From Arsenophonus sp052174135 (GTDB taxonomy: Bacteria; Pseudomonadota; Gammaproteobacteria; Enterobacterales; Enterobacteriaceae): DNA of 64,000 nt. The DNA lies in the NCBI GenBank assembly GCA_052174135.1, contig JBQMRZ010000004.1, positions 237,118 to 301,117 on the forward strand, written 5' to 3'. Below are positions 1 to 9,263 of the stretch, in pieces (positions within the stretch are counted from its first letter, which is position 1; every line of letters starts with the position of its first letter). The notes beneath the pieces are model-generated. The model searched no databases, was not told where the DNA came from, and was given only the letters and a program-made list of their open reading frames with translations. The position numbers and the translations under genes were made by a program.

Positions 1-1
1 T

Positions 2-619
2 CAGTTTAAAATCAGCGTTAAAGCTTCGGATGTTTTTTTAACTGTAGATGCTTATCGTTTATTAGCTGGTAAAATTGATCAACCGTTACATTTAGGTATT
101 ACAGAAGCTGGTGGATTACGTGTTGGTTCAATAAAATCTGCTATTGGACTAGGAATATTATTATCCGAAGGTATTGGTGATACATTGCGTATTTCATTAG
201 CCGCTGATCCTATTGAAGAGGTTAAAGTTGGTTTTGATATCTTAAAATCATTACGCATTCGCTCACGAGGTATTAATTTTATTGCTTGCCCAACCTGCTC
301 GCGCCAAGAATTTAATGTTATTGATACTGTTAATATATTAGAAGATCGATTAAAAGATATTATTACTCCAATGGATGTTTCAATTATTGGTTGTGTTGTT
401 AATGGTCCAGGTGAAGCGAAAGTTTCTACTATTGGTGTAACAGGGGCAAGGGTAAATAGTGGATTTTATGAAGATGGTATTCGTCAAAAAGAACGTTTAA
501 ATAATGCTAATATAATAGATCAATTAGAAACTAAAATTCGAGCAAAAGCTAGTATATTAGATAAAAATCAGAGGATTAATGTTGAAGAGCTAGATAAATC
601 ATTTAATAAAATTAGCTAA
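2..619 (+). CDS. ispG: 4-hydroxy-3-methylbut-2-enyl-diphosphate synthase, 3' part (5' end outside window)
   Basis: IspG (GcpE) is the [4Fe-4S] enzyme that makes HMBPP in the MEP isoprenoid pathway in the cytoplasm. The reading frame is open from base 2, before any start codon, and matches the C-terminal half of the enteric enzyme. The ITEAGG, KSAIGLG and SEGIGDTLR segments come first, then the cluster-binding cysteines in ACPTCSRQ and IGCVVNGPGE. The stop lies where the enteric protein ends. The first ATG in frame (185) is internal, not the start. hisS follows after a 101-base gap, the enteric order. It is a partial gene only because of the window edge and shows no sign of decay. Confidence 0.97.
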   Translation, partial: QFKISVKASDVFLTVDAYRLLAGKIDQPLHLGITEAGGLRVGSIKSAIGLGILLSEGIGDTLRISLAADPIEEVKVGFDILKSLRIRSRGINFIACPTCSRQEFNVIDTVNILEDRLKDIITPMDVSIIGCVVNGPGEAKVSTIGVTGARVNSGFYEDGIRQKERLNNANIIDQLETKIRAKASILDKNQRINVEELDKSFNKIS

Positions 620-720
620 ATAATAGCTATTTGATTAGTTAATTTTGTTTATAGATTGCACTCTATTAATATTTTCTTTTATAATTTACATTATGATAGA
701 TTTTAAAATAGAGAAATAAT

Positions 721-1998
721 GTGAGTAAAAATATACAATCTATTCGTGGTATGAATGATTGTTTTCTTCAAGATATTCAATTCTTCCAAAAAATTGAAAA
801 TAAATTAAAACAAATCATCACTAGTTATGGTTTTAGTGAAATACGTACACCTATTGTAGAGAAAAATTCATTATTTTCTCGAGCGATCGGTGAAATCACT
901 GATGTAATTCAAAAAGAAATGTACACATTTAATGATCGAGATGGTGATATCTTAACATTGCGTCCAGAGAATACAGCTGGTTGTGTAAGGGCTGGAATTG
1001 AACATGGTTTATTGTATAATCAACAACAACGTATCTGGTATTTAGGCCCGATGTTTCGTTATGAGCGACCACAAAAAGGACGTTATCGTCAATTTCATCA
1101 GTTAGGTGTTGAAGTTTTTGGTTTAACTGGACCAGATATTGATGTTGAACTCATTATTATAATAAATCGTTGTTGGCGAGAGTTGGGAATCTCTAAACAT
1201 ATCTCACTAGAAATAAACTCTATTGGCTCATTAGAAACTAGAATAAAATACAAACACGCTTTAGTAGCTTTTTTGCAGAAATATCAAGATAAATTTGATG
1301 AAGATTATCGATATCGTCTTTCAACTAATCCATTGCGTATCCTTGATTCAAAAAATCCTGACATACAAAAATTGCTTAATAATGCTCCGTTATTTTCTGA
1401 TTATCTTGATAATGATTCTAAAGAACATTTTTCTAGATTTTGTAAATCACTCGATATAGTAGGTATTCAGTATCGAATTAATCAACATTTAGTTCGTGGT
1501 TTAGATTATTATAATCGCACTGTATTTGAGTGGACTACCTATAAATTAGGGGCACAAGGTACAGTATGTGCTGGTGGACGTTATGATGGACTCGTGGAAC
1601 AACTTGGCGGAAGAGCTACCTCAGCAGTAGGGTTTGCGATTGGAATAGAACGAATAGTATTATTGATTAAGCAAATCAACCCGGATTTTATTGTTAAATG
1701 TACATTAGTTGATATTTATTTAATAGCTTCTAGTGTAATAAATCAACAAACAATATTATTATTAGCAGAAAAAATTCGTGATCAGATGCCAACTTTAAAA
1801 TTAATGACTCACCATGGTGGTGGTGATTTTAAAAAACAATTAGCGCAAGCTTATAAATATCAGGCAAAATTTGTTTTAATTTTAGATGAAAATAAATGTC
1901 AATTTGATGAGGTTATAATAAAAAATTTACGAACTGGTGACCAAGAAAAAATTTCTCAACAGAATATTTTTATGCGCTTGACTGAAATTTTAGAATAA
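721..1998 (+). CDS. hisS: histidyl-tRNA synthetase
   Basis: This cytoplasmic class II synthetase charges tRNA-His. At 425 aa it is the normal length (424 in E. coli). The start is GTG, giving a SKNIQSIRGMND amino terminus that aligns with the enteric AKNIQAIRGMND. Visible motifs are motif 2 FRYERPQKGRYRQFHQ (about 113-128), the histidine A loop VRGLDYYNRTVFEW (about 258) and AGGRYDGL, then a C-terminal anticodon-binding domain. One oddity is that the near-universal RPEGTAG loop reads RPENTAG, with Asn at 84 where Gly is expected between the histidine-contacting Glu83 and Thr85. yfgM starts 10 bases after the stop, so the two are probably co-transcribed. Confidence 0.98.
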   Translation: MSKNIQSIRGMNDCFLQDIQFFQKIENKLKQIITSYGFSEIRTPIVEKNSLFSRAIGEITDVIQKEMYTFNDRDGDILTLRPENTAGCVRAGIEHGLLYNQQQRIWYLGPMFRYERPQKGRYRQFHQLGVEVFGLTGPDIDVELIIIINRCWRELGISKHISLEINSIGSLETRIKYKHALVAFLQKYQDKFDEDYRYRLSTNPLRILDSKNPDIQKLLNNAPLFSDYLDNDSKEHFSRFCKSLDIVGIQYRINQHLVRGLDYYNRTVFEWTTYKLGAQGTVCAGGRYDGLVEQLGGRATSAVGFAIGIERIVLLIKQINPDFIVKCTLVDIYLIASSVINQQTILLLAEKIRDQMPTLKLMTHHGGGDFKKQLAQAYKYQAKFVLILDENKCQFDEVIIKNLRTGDQEKISQQNIFMRLTEILE

Positions 1999-2008
1999 TG
2001 GAAACTTT

Positions 2009-2632
2009 ATGGAAAATTATACCATTGAAAACGAGAAAATAAGTTCTATCAAACGTTTTTTTATTAAAAATAGTAAAATATTAATAATATTATTAATTAT
2101 TGGAGCTAGTATTATTGTTACTTGGAATTATTGGCAATCATATCAAGAAAATAATTTTAAAAAAAGTGCCAAATCTTTTGAGAAGATTTCTTCTCAATTA
2201 CAACAAATAAGTTCAAAACAAACTCTAATGGCTGCCGAACAATTTGCTAATGAAACAAATAACATATATGGAGTGTTAGTTAGTATTAAACTAGCTAAAA
2301 TTTTAGTTGAAAAAAATGATATTATTTATGCAGAAAATATTTTGTTAAGAGCATTAGCAGTAACAAAATCAGATAATCTTAAAGATTTAATCAATATTAG
2401 ATTAGCGCGTTTACAATTAGCTTTAAATAAAATAGATCAAGTTTTAATTTCTTTGAGTCAAATAAATAATCAAGGATTGGACATGATCATTGAAGATATT
2501 CGTGGTGATCTTTTATTAAAAAAAGGTGATATCAATGGCGCTCGTTTAGCTTATTCTAATGGAATAAAATCAAGTGGAGATAAAATGATGAAGACAATAT
2601 TAAAATTAAAAATTAATAGCTTACCAAACTGA
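2009..2632 (+). CDS. yfgM: YfgM family periplasmic chaperone / TPR-like membrane-anchored protein
   Basis: YfgM is an inner-membrane protein with a periplasmic TPR-like domain. In E. coli it associates with PpiD and the SecYEG translocon. The 207 aa length matches the enteric protein (206). A charged cytoplasmic tail of about 22 residues precedes one membrane segment (about 23-43, ILIILLIIGASIIVTW). Helical repeats follow, including the conserved-looking AENILLRAL and DIRGDLLLKKGD segments. It sits between hisS and bamB with gaps of 10 and 14 bases, as in enterics, which supports one operon. Lysine and asparagine are enriched, as in its neighbours. Confidence 0.93.
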   Translation: MENYTIENEKISSIKRFFIKNSKILIILLIIGASIIVTWNYWQSYQENNFKKSAKSFEKISSQLQQISSKQTLMAAEQFANETNNIYGVLVSIKLAKILVEKNDIIYAENILLRALAVTKSDNLKDLINIRLARLQLALNKIDQVLISLSQINNQGLDMIIEDIRGDLLLKKGDINGARLAYSNGIKSSGDKMMKTILKLKINSLPN

Positions 2633-2646
2633 GGAAAATATAAAAA

Positions 2647-3825
2647 ATGCATTTTAGTAGAACGTTCTTAATTTCTTTTTTAATTTTGACGTTATTAATA
2701 GGATGTTCAACAGAAAAAGATTTTATAATGACACCACTTTTACCTAAAATAAATAATCAATTTACACCTTCTATTATCTGGCATCACTCAATAGGAAATG
2801 GTAGTGGAAAATATTATTCTCAACTTTCACCAATCTATAATGATTCTATTGTTTATGCAGCAGATCGTAAAGGAATAGTAAAATCAATGGATGCTACTTC
2901 AGGCAAAATATTATGGTCAATTAATTTATCAGAACAGATTGGTTTTTTGAAAGTTAATTTATCAACGGTGCTTTCTAGCGGATTAACGATTTCAGGAGAT
3001 AAACTTTATATAGGAACAGAAATTGGTAAAGTTATTGCATTAAGTAAGATCAACGGGAAAATTATATGGGAAAAAGATGTTGCAGGAGAAGTGCTTTCCC
3101 AACCGGTAGTTAGTGATGGCATTTTATTGGTACATACAAGTAATGGTGTATTACAAGCGCTAGATTCACAAACCGGACAGAATAAATGGAATATTAATTT
3201 AGATATTTCAACGTTATCGATAAGAGGAAAATCAACGCCAGCTATCGCATATGGGATTGTAATTATTGGTAGTGATACCGGCCGTATTACTGCTATAATG
3301 CTTGATCAAGGACAGATTATTTGGCAACAATATATTTCTAAAATTTATGGTATAACTGAAATCGACCGTTTACATGATATTGATATAACGCCGGTTATTG
3401 ATATCAATTCAGGTACTATTTTTGTTATTGCATATAATGGTGATTTAGTTGCAATTGATATACATTCCAGCAAAATTATATGGAAATGTAGCATAGGATC
3501 AGTTAATAATATTATTATTTCTAATAATATTATTTATTTAGTTGATCAAAATAATTACATGCTGGCAATTTATAAAAACAATGGTGTTATCTTATGGACT
3601 CAAAATGCTTTATCAGATCGTAATTTAACCGCACCGATTATTTACGATGGTTACTTAGTGGTTGGTGATCAAAATGGTTATCTTTATTGGTTAAATATAC
3701 ACAATGGTCGATTTGTAGCATATAATAAACTTGATAATTCAGGATTACATAGTCGCCCAGTTATTGCTGGAGACAAATTGCTTATTCAGTCAAAAAATGG
3801 AACCATATACTTAATTAAACGTTAA
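2647..3825 (+). CDS. bamB: outer membrane protein assembly factor BamB (lipoprotein)
   Basis: BamB is the beta-propeller lipoprotein of the BAM complex, which inserts beta-barrel proteins into the outer membrane. The 392 aa length equals the E. coli protein. The amino terminus is a lipoprotein signal ending in a lipobox with Cys20 (LLIGC). PQQ-like propeller repeats follow, recognisable by repeated W-hydrophobic-turn motifs such as GKILWS, GKIIWEK, GQNKWNIN and GQIIWQQ. Its retention fits the presence of two outer-membrane barrels (OmpF, OmpA) in this window. It lies 14 bases after yfgM and 129 bases before der. Confidence 0.97.
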   Translation: MHFSRTFLISFLILTLLIGCSTEKDFIMTPLLPKINNQFTPSIIWHHSIGNGSGKYYSQLSPIYNDSIVYAADRKGIVKSMDATSGKILWSINLSEQIGFLKVNLSTVLSSGLTISGDKLYIGTEIGKVIALSKINGKIIWEKDVAGEVLSQPVVSDGILLVHTSNGVLQALDSQTGQNKWNINLDISTLSIRGKSTPAIAYGIVIIGSDTGRITAIMLDQGQIIWQQYISKIYGITEIDRLHDIDITPVIDINSGTIFVIAYNGDLVAIDIHSSKIIWKCSIGSVNNIIISNNIIYLVDQNNYMLAIYKNNGVILWTQNALSDRNLTAPIIYDGYLVVGDQNGYLYWLNIHNGRFVAYNKLDNSGLHSRPVIAGDKLLIQSKNGTIYLIKR

Positions 3826-3954
3826 TTTTTTTGATATTTTTATTTTTCATTTAGAATTAATTAGCTGTAATTTTCTGAGATCATTTTATTTTTTTTGTGT
3901 TCTTAAGATTGAAATCAGAATATCGATTCTAATTTTTATGAGGCACCTTAAAAT

Positions 3955-5436
3955 ATGATACCTATTATCGCACTAATAGGTCGCCAAAATGTAGGAAAAT
4001 CTACATTGTTTAACCGATTAACTCGAAGTAGGGATGCATTAGTTGCTGATTTTCCTGGTTTAACGCGTGATAGAAAATATGGTAAAGCAAAGTTTGAAGA
4101 ACAAGAATTTATTATTATTGATACAGGTGGTATTAATGATTCAGAAGATGGGATAAAAATCAATATAACTTCTCAATCTTTATGTGCCATTAAAGAAGCA
4201 GATATTATTTTTTTTATTGTTGATGTTAAGTTTGGATTGATGCCAGCAGATTATGTGATTGTTAAGTATTTACGAAATTGCATGAAGGATATTTACTTAC
4301 TAGCAAATAAAATTGATGATTTAGATATTAATATAGCATTAAGCGATTTTTATAAACTTGGTATCAAAGATATTTATCCTATTACAGCATCTCATGGTCA
4401 AGGTGTTGATACGCTAATTGAGAAAATAATATCTTTTTATTCTATTAAAAAATCTACAAATAATATAGAATTATTAAAAAAAGAGACTAATGTAAATTAT
4501 TGGTCTAGTAAAAAAAAGAAAATAATGCTTAAAAATTCTGAAAAGGAACCTTTTGATTCGCGTTCATTACCAATTAAGCTAGCTATTATTGGACAGCCAA
4601 ATGTCGGTAAATCGACATTAAGCAATTACATATTAAGAGAAGAACGGTTAGTTGTTTATGATATACCAGGTACAACTCGTGATAGTATTTATATTCCTAT
4701 GGAGCGGGATGGATATAAATATGTATTAATTGATACTGCTGGTGTTCGTAAAAAAAGAAAAATAACTGAAATTGTTGAAAAATTTTCAGTAATAAAAACA
4801 CTGAAATCAATTGAAGACGCTAATATTGTTTTACTTCTTATTGATGCTAAACAAGGAATTTCTGATCAAGATTTATCATTATTAAGATTTATTTTAAATG
4901 CTGGACGTTCCTTGGTAATTATAATTAATAAGTGGGATAATATATCAGAAGAAAACCGTCAATCAATAAAAAATACATTAGAATTACGATTAGGTTTTAT
5001 TGATTTTATAAAAATTCACTTTATTTCAGCATTATATGGTGTTGGTGTTAATAGCTTATTTAAGTCTATTCATGAAGCTTATGAGTCAGCAACGCGACTA
5101 ATTGGTACATCATTGTTAATGCGTATTATGAAAAAAGCAGAAGAAGAAAATCTACCTCCATTGATACGAGGTCGTAGAATAAAAATGAAATATGCTCATG
5201 TCGGTGGTTATAATCCACCTATTATAGTTATTCATGGTAATCAAGTTACTGATTTACCTAATTCTTATAAACGTTATTTAATAAACTATTTTCGATATAA
5301 ATTAAAGATTATAGGGACACCAATTCGTATTCAATTTAAAGAAAGCGATAATCCTTATACCAATAAAAAAAATAAATTAACACTACCACATTTACGTAAA
5401 CGTAAATGTTTAATAAAAAGTATAAAAAAACGTTAA
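3955..5436 (+). CDS. der: ribosome biogenesis GTPase Der (EngA)
   Basis: Der is an essential double-GTPase needed for maturation of the 50S subunit. The protein is 493 aa (490 in E. coli). It has two tandem G domains: the first P-loop is GRQNVGKST (about 9-17) with DTGG as its G3 motif, and the second P-loop is GQPNVGKST (about 216) with DTAG and NKWD. A KH-like C-terminal domain ends in a basic tail. The linker between the G domains is lysine-rich and looks diverged. SD-like GAGG lies 15 bases before the ATG. It converges on hemF with only 36 bases between the stops. This order from ispG to der is conserved in enterics. Confidence 0.98.
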   Translation: MIPIIALIGRQNVGKSTLFNRLTRSRDALVADFPGLTRDRKYGKAKFEEQEFIIIDTGGINDSEDGIKINITSQSLCAIKEADIIFFIVDVKFGLMPADYVIVKYLRNCMKDIYLLANKIDDLDINIALSDFYKLGIKDIYPITASHGQGVDTLIEKIISFYSIKKSTNNIELLKKETNVNYWSSKKKKIMLKNSEKEPFDSRSLPIKLAIIGQPNVGKSTLSNYILREERLVVYDIPGTTRDSIYIPMERDGYKYVLIDTAGVRKKRKITEIVEKFSVIKTLKSIEDANIVLLLIDAKQGISDQDLSLLRFILNAGRSLVIIINKWDNISEENRQSIKNTLELRLGFIDFIKIHFISALYGVGVNSLFKSIHEAYESATRLIGTSLLMRIMKKAEEENLPPLIRGRRIKMKYAHVGGYNPPIIVIHGNQVTDLPNSYKRYLINYFRYKLKIIGTPIRIQFKESDNPYTNKKNKLTLPHLRKRKCLIKSIKKR

Positions 5437-5472
5437 TAAAGACTATATGTTTAAAAATAAATATTTTGATAT

Positions 5473-6381
5473 TTAAATCCAGTCTTTTTCAATTAAAAAT
5501 TGACTATAAAGTCTTTCTTCATCTGAATTAGATTCAGGATGATAGCTATATTCCCAGCGTACTAGTGGTGGTAGAGACATTAAAATTGATTCTATTCTAC
5601 CATCAGTCTCTAGACCAAATAAAGTTCCTCGATCGTATATTAAATTAAATTCTGCATAACGTCCTCGGCGATATAATTGAAATTCTCGTTCACGTTTGCC
5701 CCAAGTTGTCCCTTTTCTTTTTTCAACGATTGGTAAATATGCATTAAGAAAACCATTACCTACGTCTTTTGTAAATTGAAAGCAATTAGCAAAATCTGGT
5801 TGGTTTAAATTATCAAAAAAAAGACCGCCGATTCCACGAGGCTCATTTCGATGTTTGATGTAAAAATAACGATCGCACCATTTTTTATAATTTGGATAAA
5901 TTTCTTTTCCATAAGGTAAACATAAAGATCGCGCAGTTTCATGCCAGTGAATGATATCCGTTTCAAATGCATAATATGGAGTCAAATCAAATCCACCGCC
6001 AAACCACCATATTGTCGGACTATCTCTTTTTTCTGCAATGAAAAAACGAACATTTACATGAGCTGTTGGAATATAAGGATTAAGTGGATGAGTAACCAAA
6101 GAAACACCCATTGCTTGATAACGATATTCTATTAATAATGGACGATTTTCTGTAGCAGTAGCGGGTAATTTATCACCACTTACATGTGAAAAATTAACAC
6201 CAGTTTGCTCAAAAATTTTTCCATGTTTTAATACACGACTACGACCTCCTCCTTTTTGTTTATGTTGCCAGTTATGTTCTATAAATTTTTCTTTATTATC
6301 AATATATTCAAGTTGTTGAGAGAGTTTATCTTGCAAGCTGAGAAAAAATGTTTTTACTGTATTAATGTTAGGTATATTCAT
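5473..6381 (-). CDS. hemF: oxygen-dependent coproporphyrinogen III oxidase
   Basis: HemF converts coproporphyrinogen III to protoporphyrinogen IX using O2, an aerobic haem biosynthesis step. It is 302 aa (299 in E. coli). Recognisable segments are the GGGRSRVL basic motif (about 44-51), the conserved TAHVNVRFF histidine segment (about 106-114), WWFGGGFDLTPYY, the RGIGGLFFD loop and RRGRYAEFNL near the C-terminus. No defect is visible. On the enteric map hemF lies between der and the pts operon, so this gene bridges them after deletion of everything between. The presence of the oxygen-requiring form implies growth with oxygen available in the host. Confidence 0.97.
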   Translation of the reverse strand: MNIPNINTVKTFFLSLQDKLSQQLEYIDNKEKFIEHNWQHKQKGGGRSRVLKHGKIFEQTGVNFSHVSGDKLPATATENRPLLIEYRYQAMGVSLVTHPLNPYIPTAHVNVRFFIAEKRDSPTIWWFGGGFDLTPYYAFETDIIHWHETARSLCLPYGKEIYPNYKKWCDRYFYIKHRNEPRGIGGLFFDNLNQPDFANCFQFTKDVGNGFLNAYLPIVEKRKGTTWGKREREFQLYRRGRYAEFNLIYDRGTLFGLETDGRIESILMSLPPLVRWEYSYHPESNSDEERLYSQFLIEKDWI

Positions 6382-7564
6382 GATATTAATTTTAATTATT
6401 ACTAGATTAACATTTAATTATACACTTAATATTATTTGAGTTCATTTTATTATTGAGTAAGTTTATTAACATGAGAATAATAATATCAAAATATTAAATA
6501 TCATAATTTACTGATATTGATAATAATAAAATACATACTTTAATTAAGTAAATTTATTATTTTTATAAAATTTTTTATAATTATAAACATATAGTTGATG
6601 ATCTAATTATTAGTTAGTAAAATTAACTATAATCAATCAATTTAGATTAATTATAAATATTTATATCTATTTTTACATTCATATTAATTTAATATAGTTC
6701 TGATATTATTTAATGATATTATTATTTTTTTTTGATAAATTTTAATTATTTGAAAAAAAAATGGAAAATAATGTTAAAAAATAAAATTTTTAATTTAATT
6801 TGAAAACAAATAGTTTAATTATAGACATAATAAATTATTTAATTTTTTAATCATTTATTCAACATAAGTAAAATTTTAAGACTACTATTAACATGTTATT
6901 TATTTTATTTTATTTTATTATCATTATTCTTATTTAAATAAAAAAATGAGAATTATTTGATTTATCTATAGAATATAAAAAAAAATAAAAAATATTTCAA
7001 TAAAGTTATTTGATTTTAAATAAACATTTATATTATTAAAGATTTATAAATTAATAAAAAATAAATAGATATTTTCTGATAGTAATATTAAATTTGAGAT
7101 ATTACGGATTTGATTTTTTAGTAACTAAAATACGAAATAAAATTATCTGTATAATAATTAGAAAATATGATAATTATCAAAGCTATATTTATTATTTACT
7201 TATTTAATTTTATAAAATTTAATTTTATGATAAAAATATAAATATACTAATGAGTTACTAAAAAATCAATTTGATAAAAAAAGTTTTTAATAAACCATAT
7301 GCGCTTTAAGTATATAAAAAGAATGATGTCGTTATTTATGTACGTAAAAGGTTCATGAAGAGTTCTAGTAAAAAAATATTAATTTATATTAAATAATTAG
7401 TTGATAATTTAGATTTTTATACACTGATTAATTTAATTAATTGAATGAATTAATACTTTTTATATAAAATTTTATTAATTTATTTTTTATTTCAGTTTTA
7501 TTTAAAATTATAAAATATTTAAAAATTTTTTAATAAAATTTTATAGTTAATAAAAAATATATCA

Positions 7565-7630
7565 AGCATTAATAACCTAACATCCGATCAAAAAATAAAT
7601 TTTTTGATCGGATGTTAGGTTATTAATGCT
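7565..7630. repeat. perfect 66-base palindrome, 32-bp arms with 2-base centre
   Basis: Bases 7565-7596 pair perfectly with 7599-7630 around a two-base AA centre. The arms contain the G+C-bearing segments AACCTAACATCCGATC and its complement, unlike the almost pure A+T around them. As RNA or extruded DNA it would form a very stable hairpin with no mismatch. It is far longer than needed for a terminator and is over 1.1 kb from either flanking gene. It could be a relic of a mobile element end, a decay-resistant terminator, or a structure under active selection. Confidence 0.95.
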
Positions 7631-8374
7631 ATTTTATTTTAAAATATAAAGTTTATATAAAAATTAATATACTTTTTTAAAGTACATAAATAACCGACAC
7701 AAATATTAAATAATATAAGGGATAAAAAGGCAAATCATTTTTGAAAATTTACAAAATATATACTAAGAAAATATTTATTACTTTTATTTAAAATTAATAA
7801 ATAATTTTATTATAAATTATATTTTTCTTTGATTTAAATATATTATTTATTATTTTGATGATAATTAAAATTATTATTAATATTTAGTCCTATAAGTCAT
7901 TAATGTTAATTAATCAAGAAAGTGAATAATATTATCTAACAATTTAGAAAAATATTTAACTTATTAAAAAAATCTTATTTTATAATATAAAAATAAATTA
8001 TTGATTTTTAATCAAAGTAATATTTTATAAATTTATTAAAAAATAATAATTTATATTAATTATTTTAAAGTTATTATTTTTTATTTTTAAATAAAATACA
8101 TAGGTAAATAGAAACAATTTAATTTCAATTAATTTATTAATCATATTACATACTATTAGCTAACATAAAAAGTTAATCAAAATAGGAATTATAAAAATAT
8201 AGATAAAACTAAAAAATAATCAATAATCTCTATGAACAATCAGTGACAATAAAGAGCTGTTATTTTATTATTTAAATAAAAATAAAATTGATTACACTAT
8301 AAATTTATCTTATTAAAATCAATTAATATTAATGTAAAAATTACATTAATAATTATGATATTTTAAATAAATAT

Positions 8375-8417
8375 TTGCTAAAATTATTAATACTTTTAGT
8401 ATTAATAATTTTAGCAA
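8375..8417. repeat. 20-bp-arm hairpin with TTT loop
   Basis: Bases 8375-8394 are perfectly complementary to 8398-8417. The stem is mainly A+T with four G-C pairs. It lies about 0.85 kb beyond the ptsI stop on the side where crr would be expected, so a relict terminator of a lost pts gene is possible, but no T-run marks it as functional. Confidence 0.85.
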
Positions 8418-9263
8418 TAATAGTAAACTACTAAATAGAATTCTCTCAATTAATGATAAAATAAACAAAACAATAAATAAGAAAGCATATGTAATCTTGC
8501 ACTATGAATAAAATCTTTATATGGAAGTAAGTAAAATTAATTAATTTAATAATTATTAATTTATGTTATAAAAACATAAATTTTGGCACATCCATCAGAT
8601 AATTAGTATAACTAATTATTTTTTATTAAAAGTGACTATAATTATAAGAAAATTGGTGATTTTAGTTAATACTTACAATTAATATATAAAAATTTTATAT
8701 TTATAATCTATATGATAATAATCTCATTTATAATGTAAAAATTAATCAGTTTAGCTAATTTTTATTTTATTTATCATAAATGATTATAGATATTAATATT
8801 AATTTTTTATTTTTCTTATAATAAGAATAAATAATATTTTAAATATTAAATCATTTTTTATAATTTTTTTTACCTTCTTTTCTTAAATACTAGAATTCTC
8901 CATTATTTAATTTAACAATATTAGTATCAAAATAAATAAATAATTTAATAACACTATATAGTTTAATAGAAAATTTTTAGTTTATTTTTAAAATTTTATT
9001 AATAATATTCAACCTGAAAATAATTTCATTACTAGTAAGATTAATAAAAACATAATCATTAATAATTTTTAGTAAAATAACAGCTAAAACATATTTTATG
9101 TTAATAAATTTATCCAAAATCTTTGTAATAATATTAATATTGGATATCATCTTAATATACTTAAAGTTAATAATTCCGATTTATTAAGTAAGGGGGGTTC
9201 ATTGATTTTCTCTAAACTATTTTTCTTATTTAGTTAAAAATTTATTGATAGTTTTAACATTTT

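Larger units (their letters stand above)
6382..9263. other. 2.9-kb gene-free AT-rich stretch between hemF and ptsI
   Basis: Stops occur densely in all frames and I found no credible gene. Enteric crr (EIIA-Glc), expected just downstream of ptsI, is not recognisable here. The stretch holds a perfect 66-base palindrome at 7565-7630, a 20-bp-arm hairpin at 8375-8417, a 17-bp inverted repeat (7110-7126 with 7253-7269) and an isolated run of six G at 9192-9197. The part around 7290-7370 is slightly less AT-rich but has no identifiable content. Confidence 0.8.
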
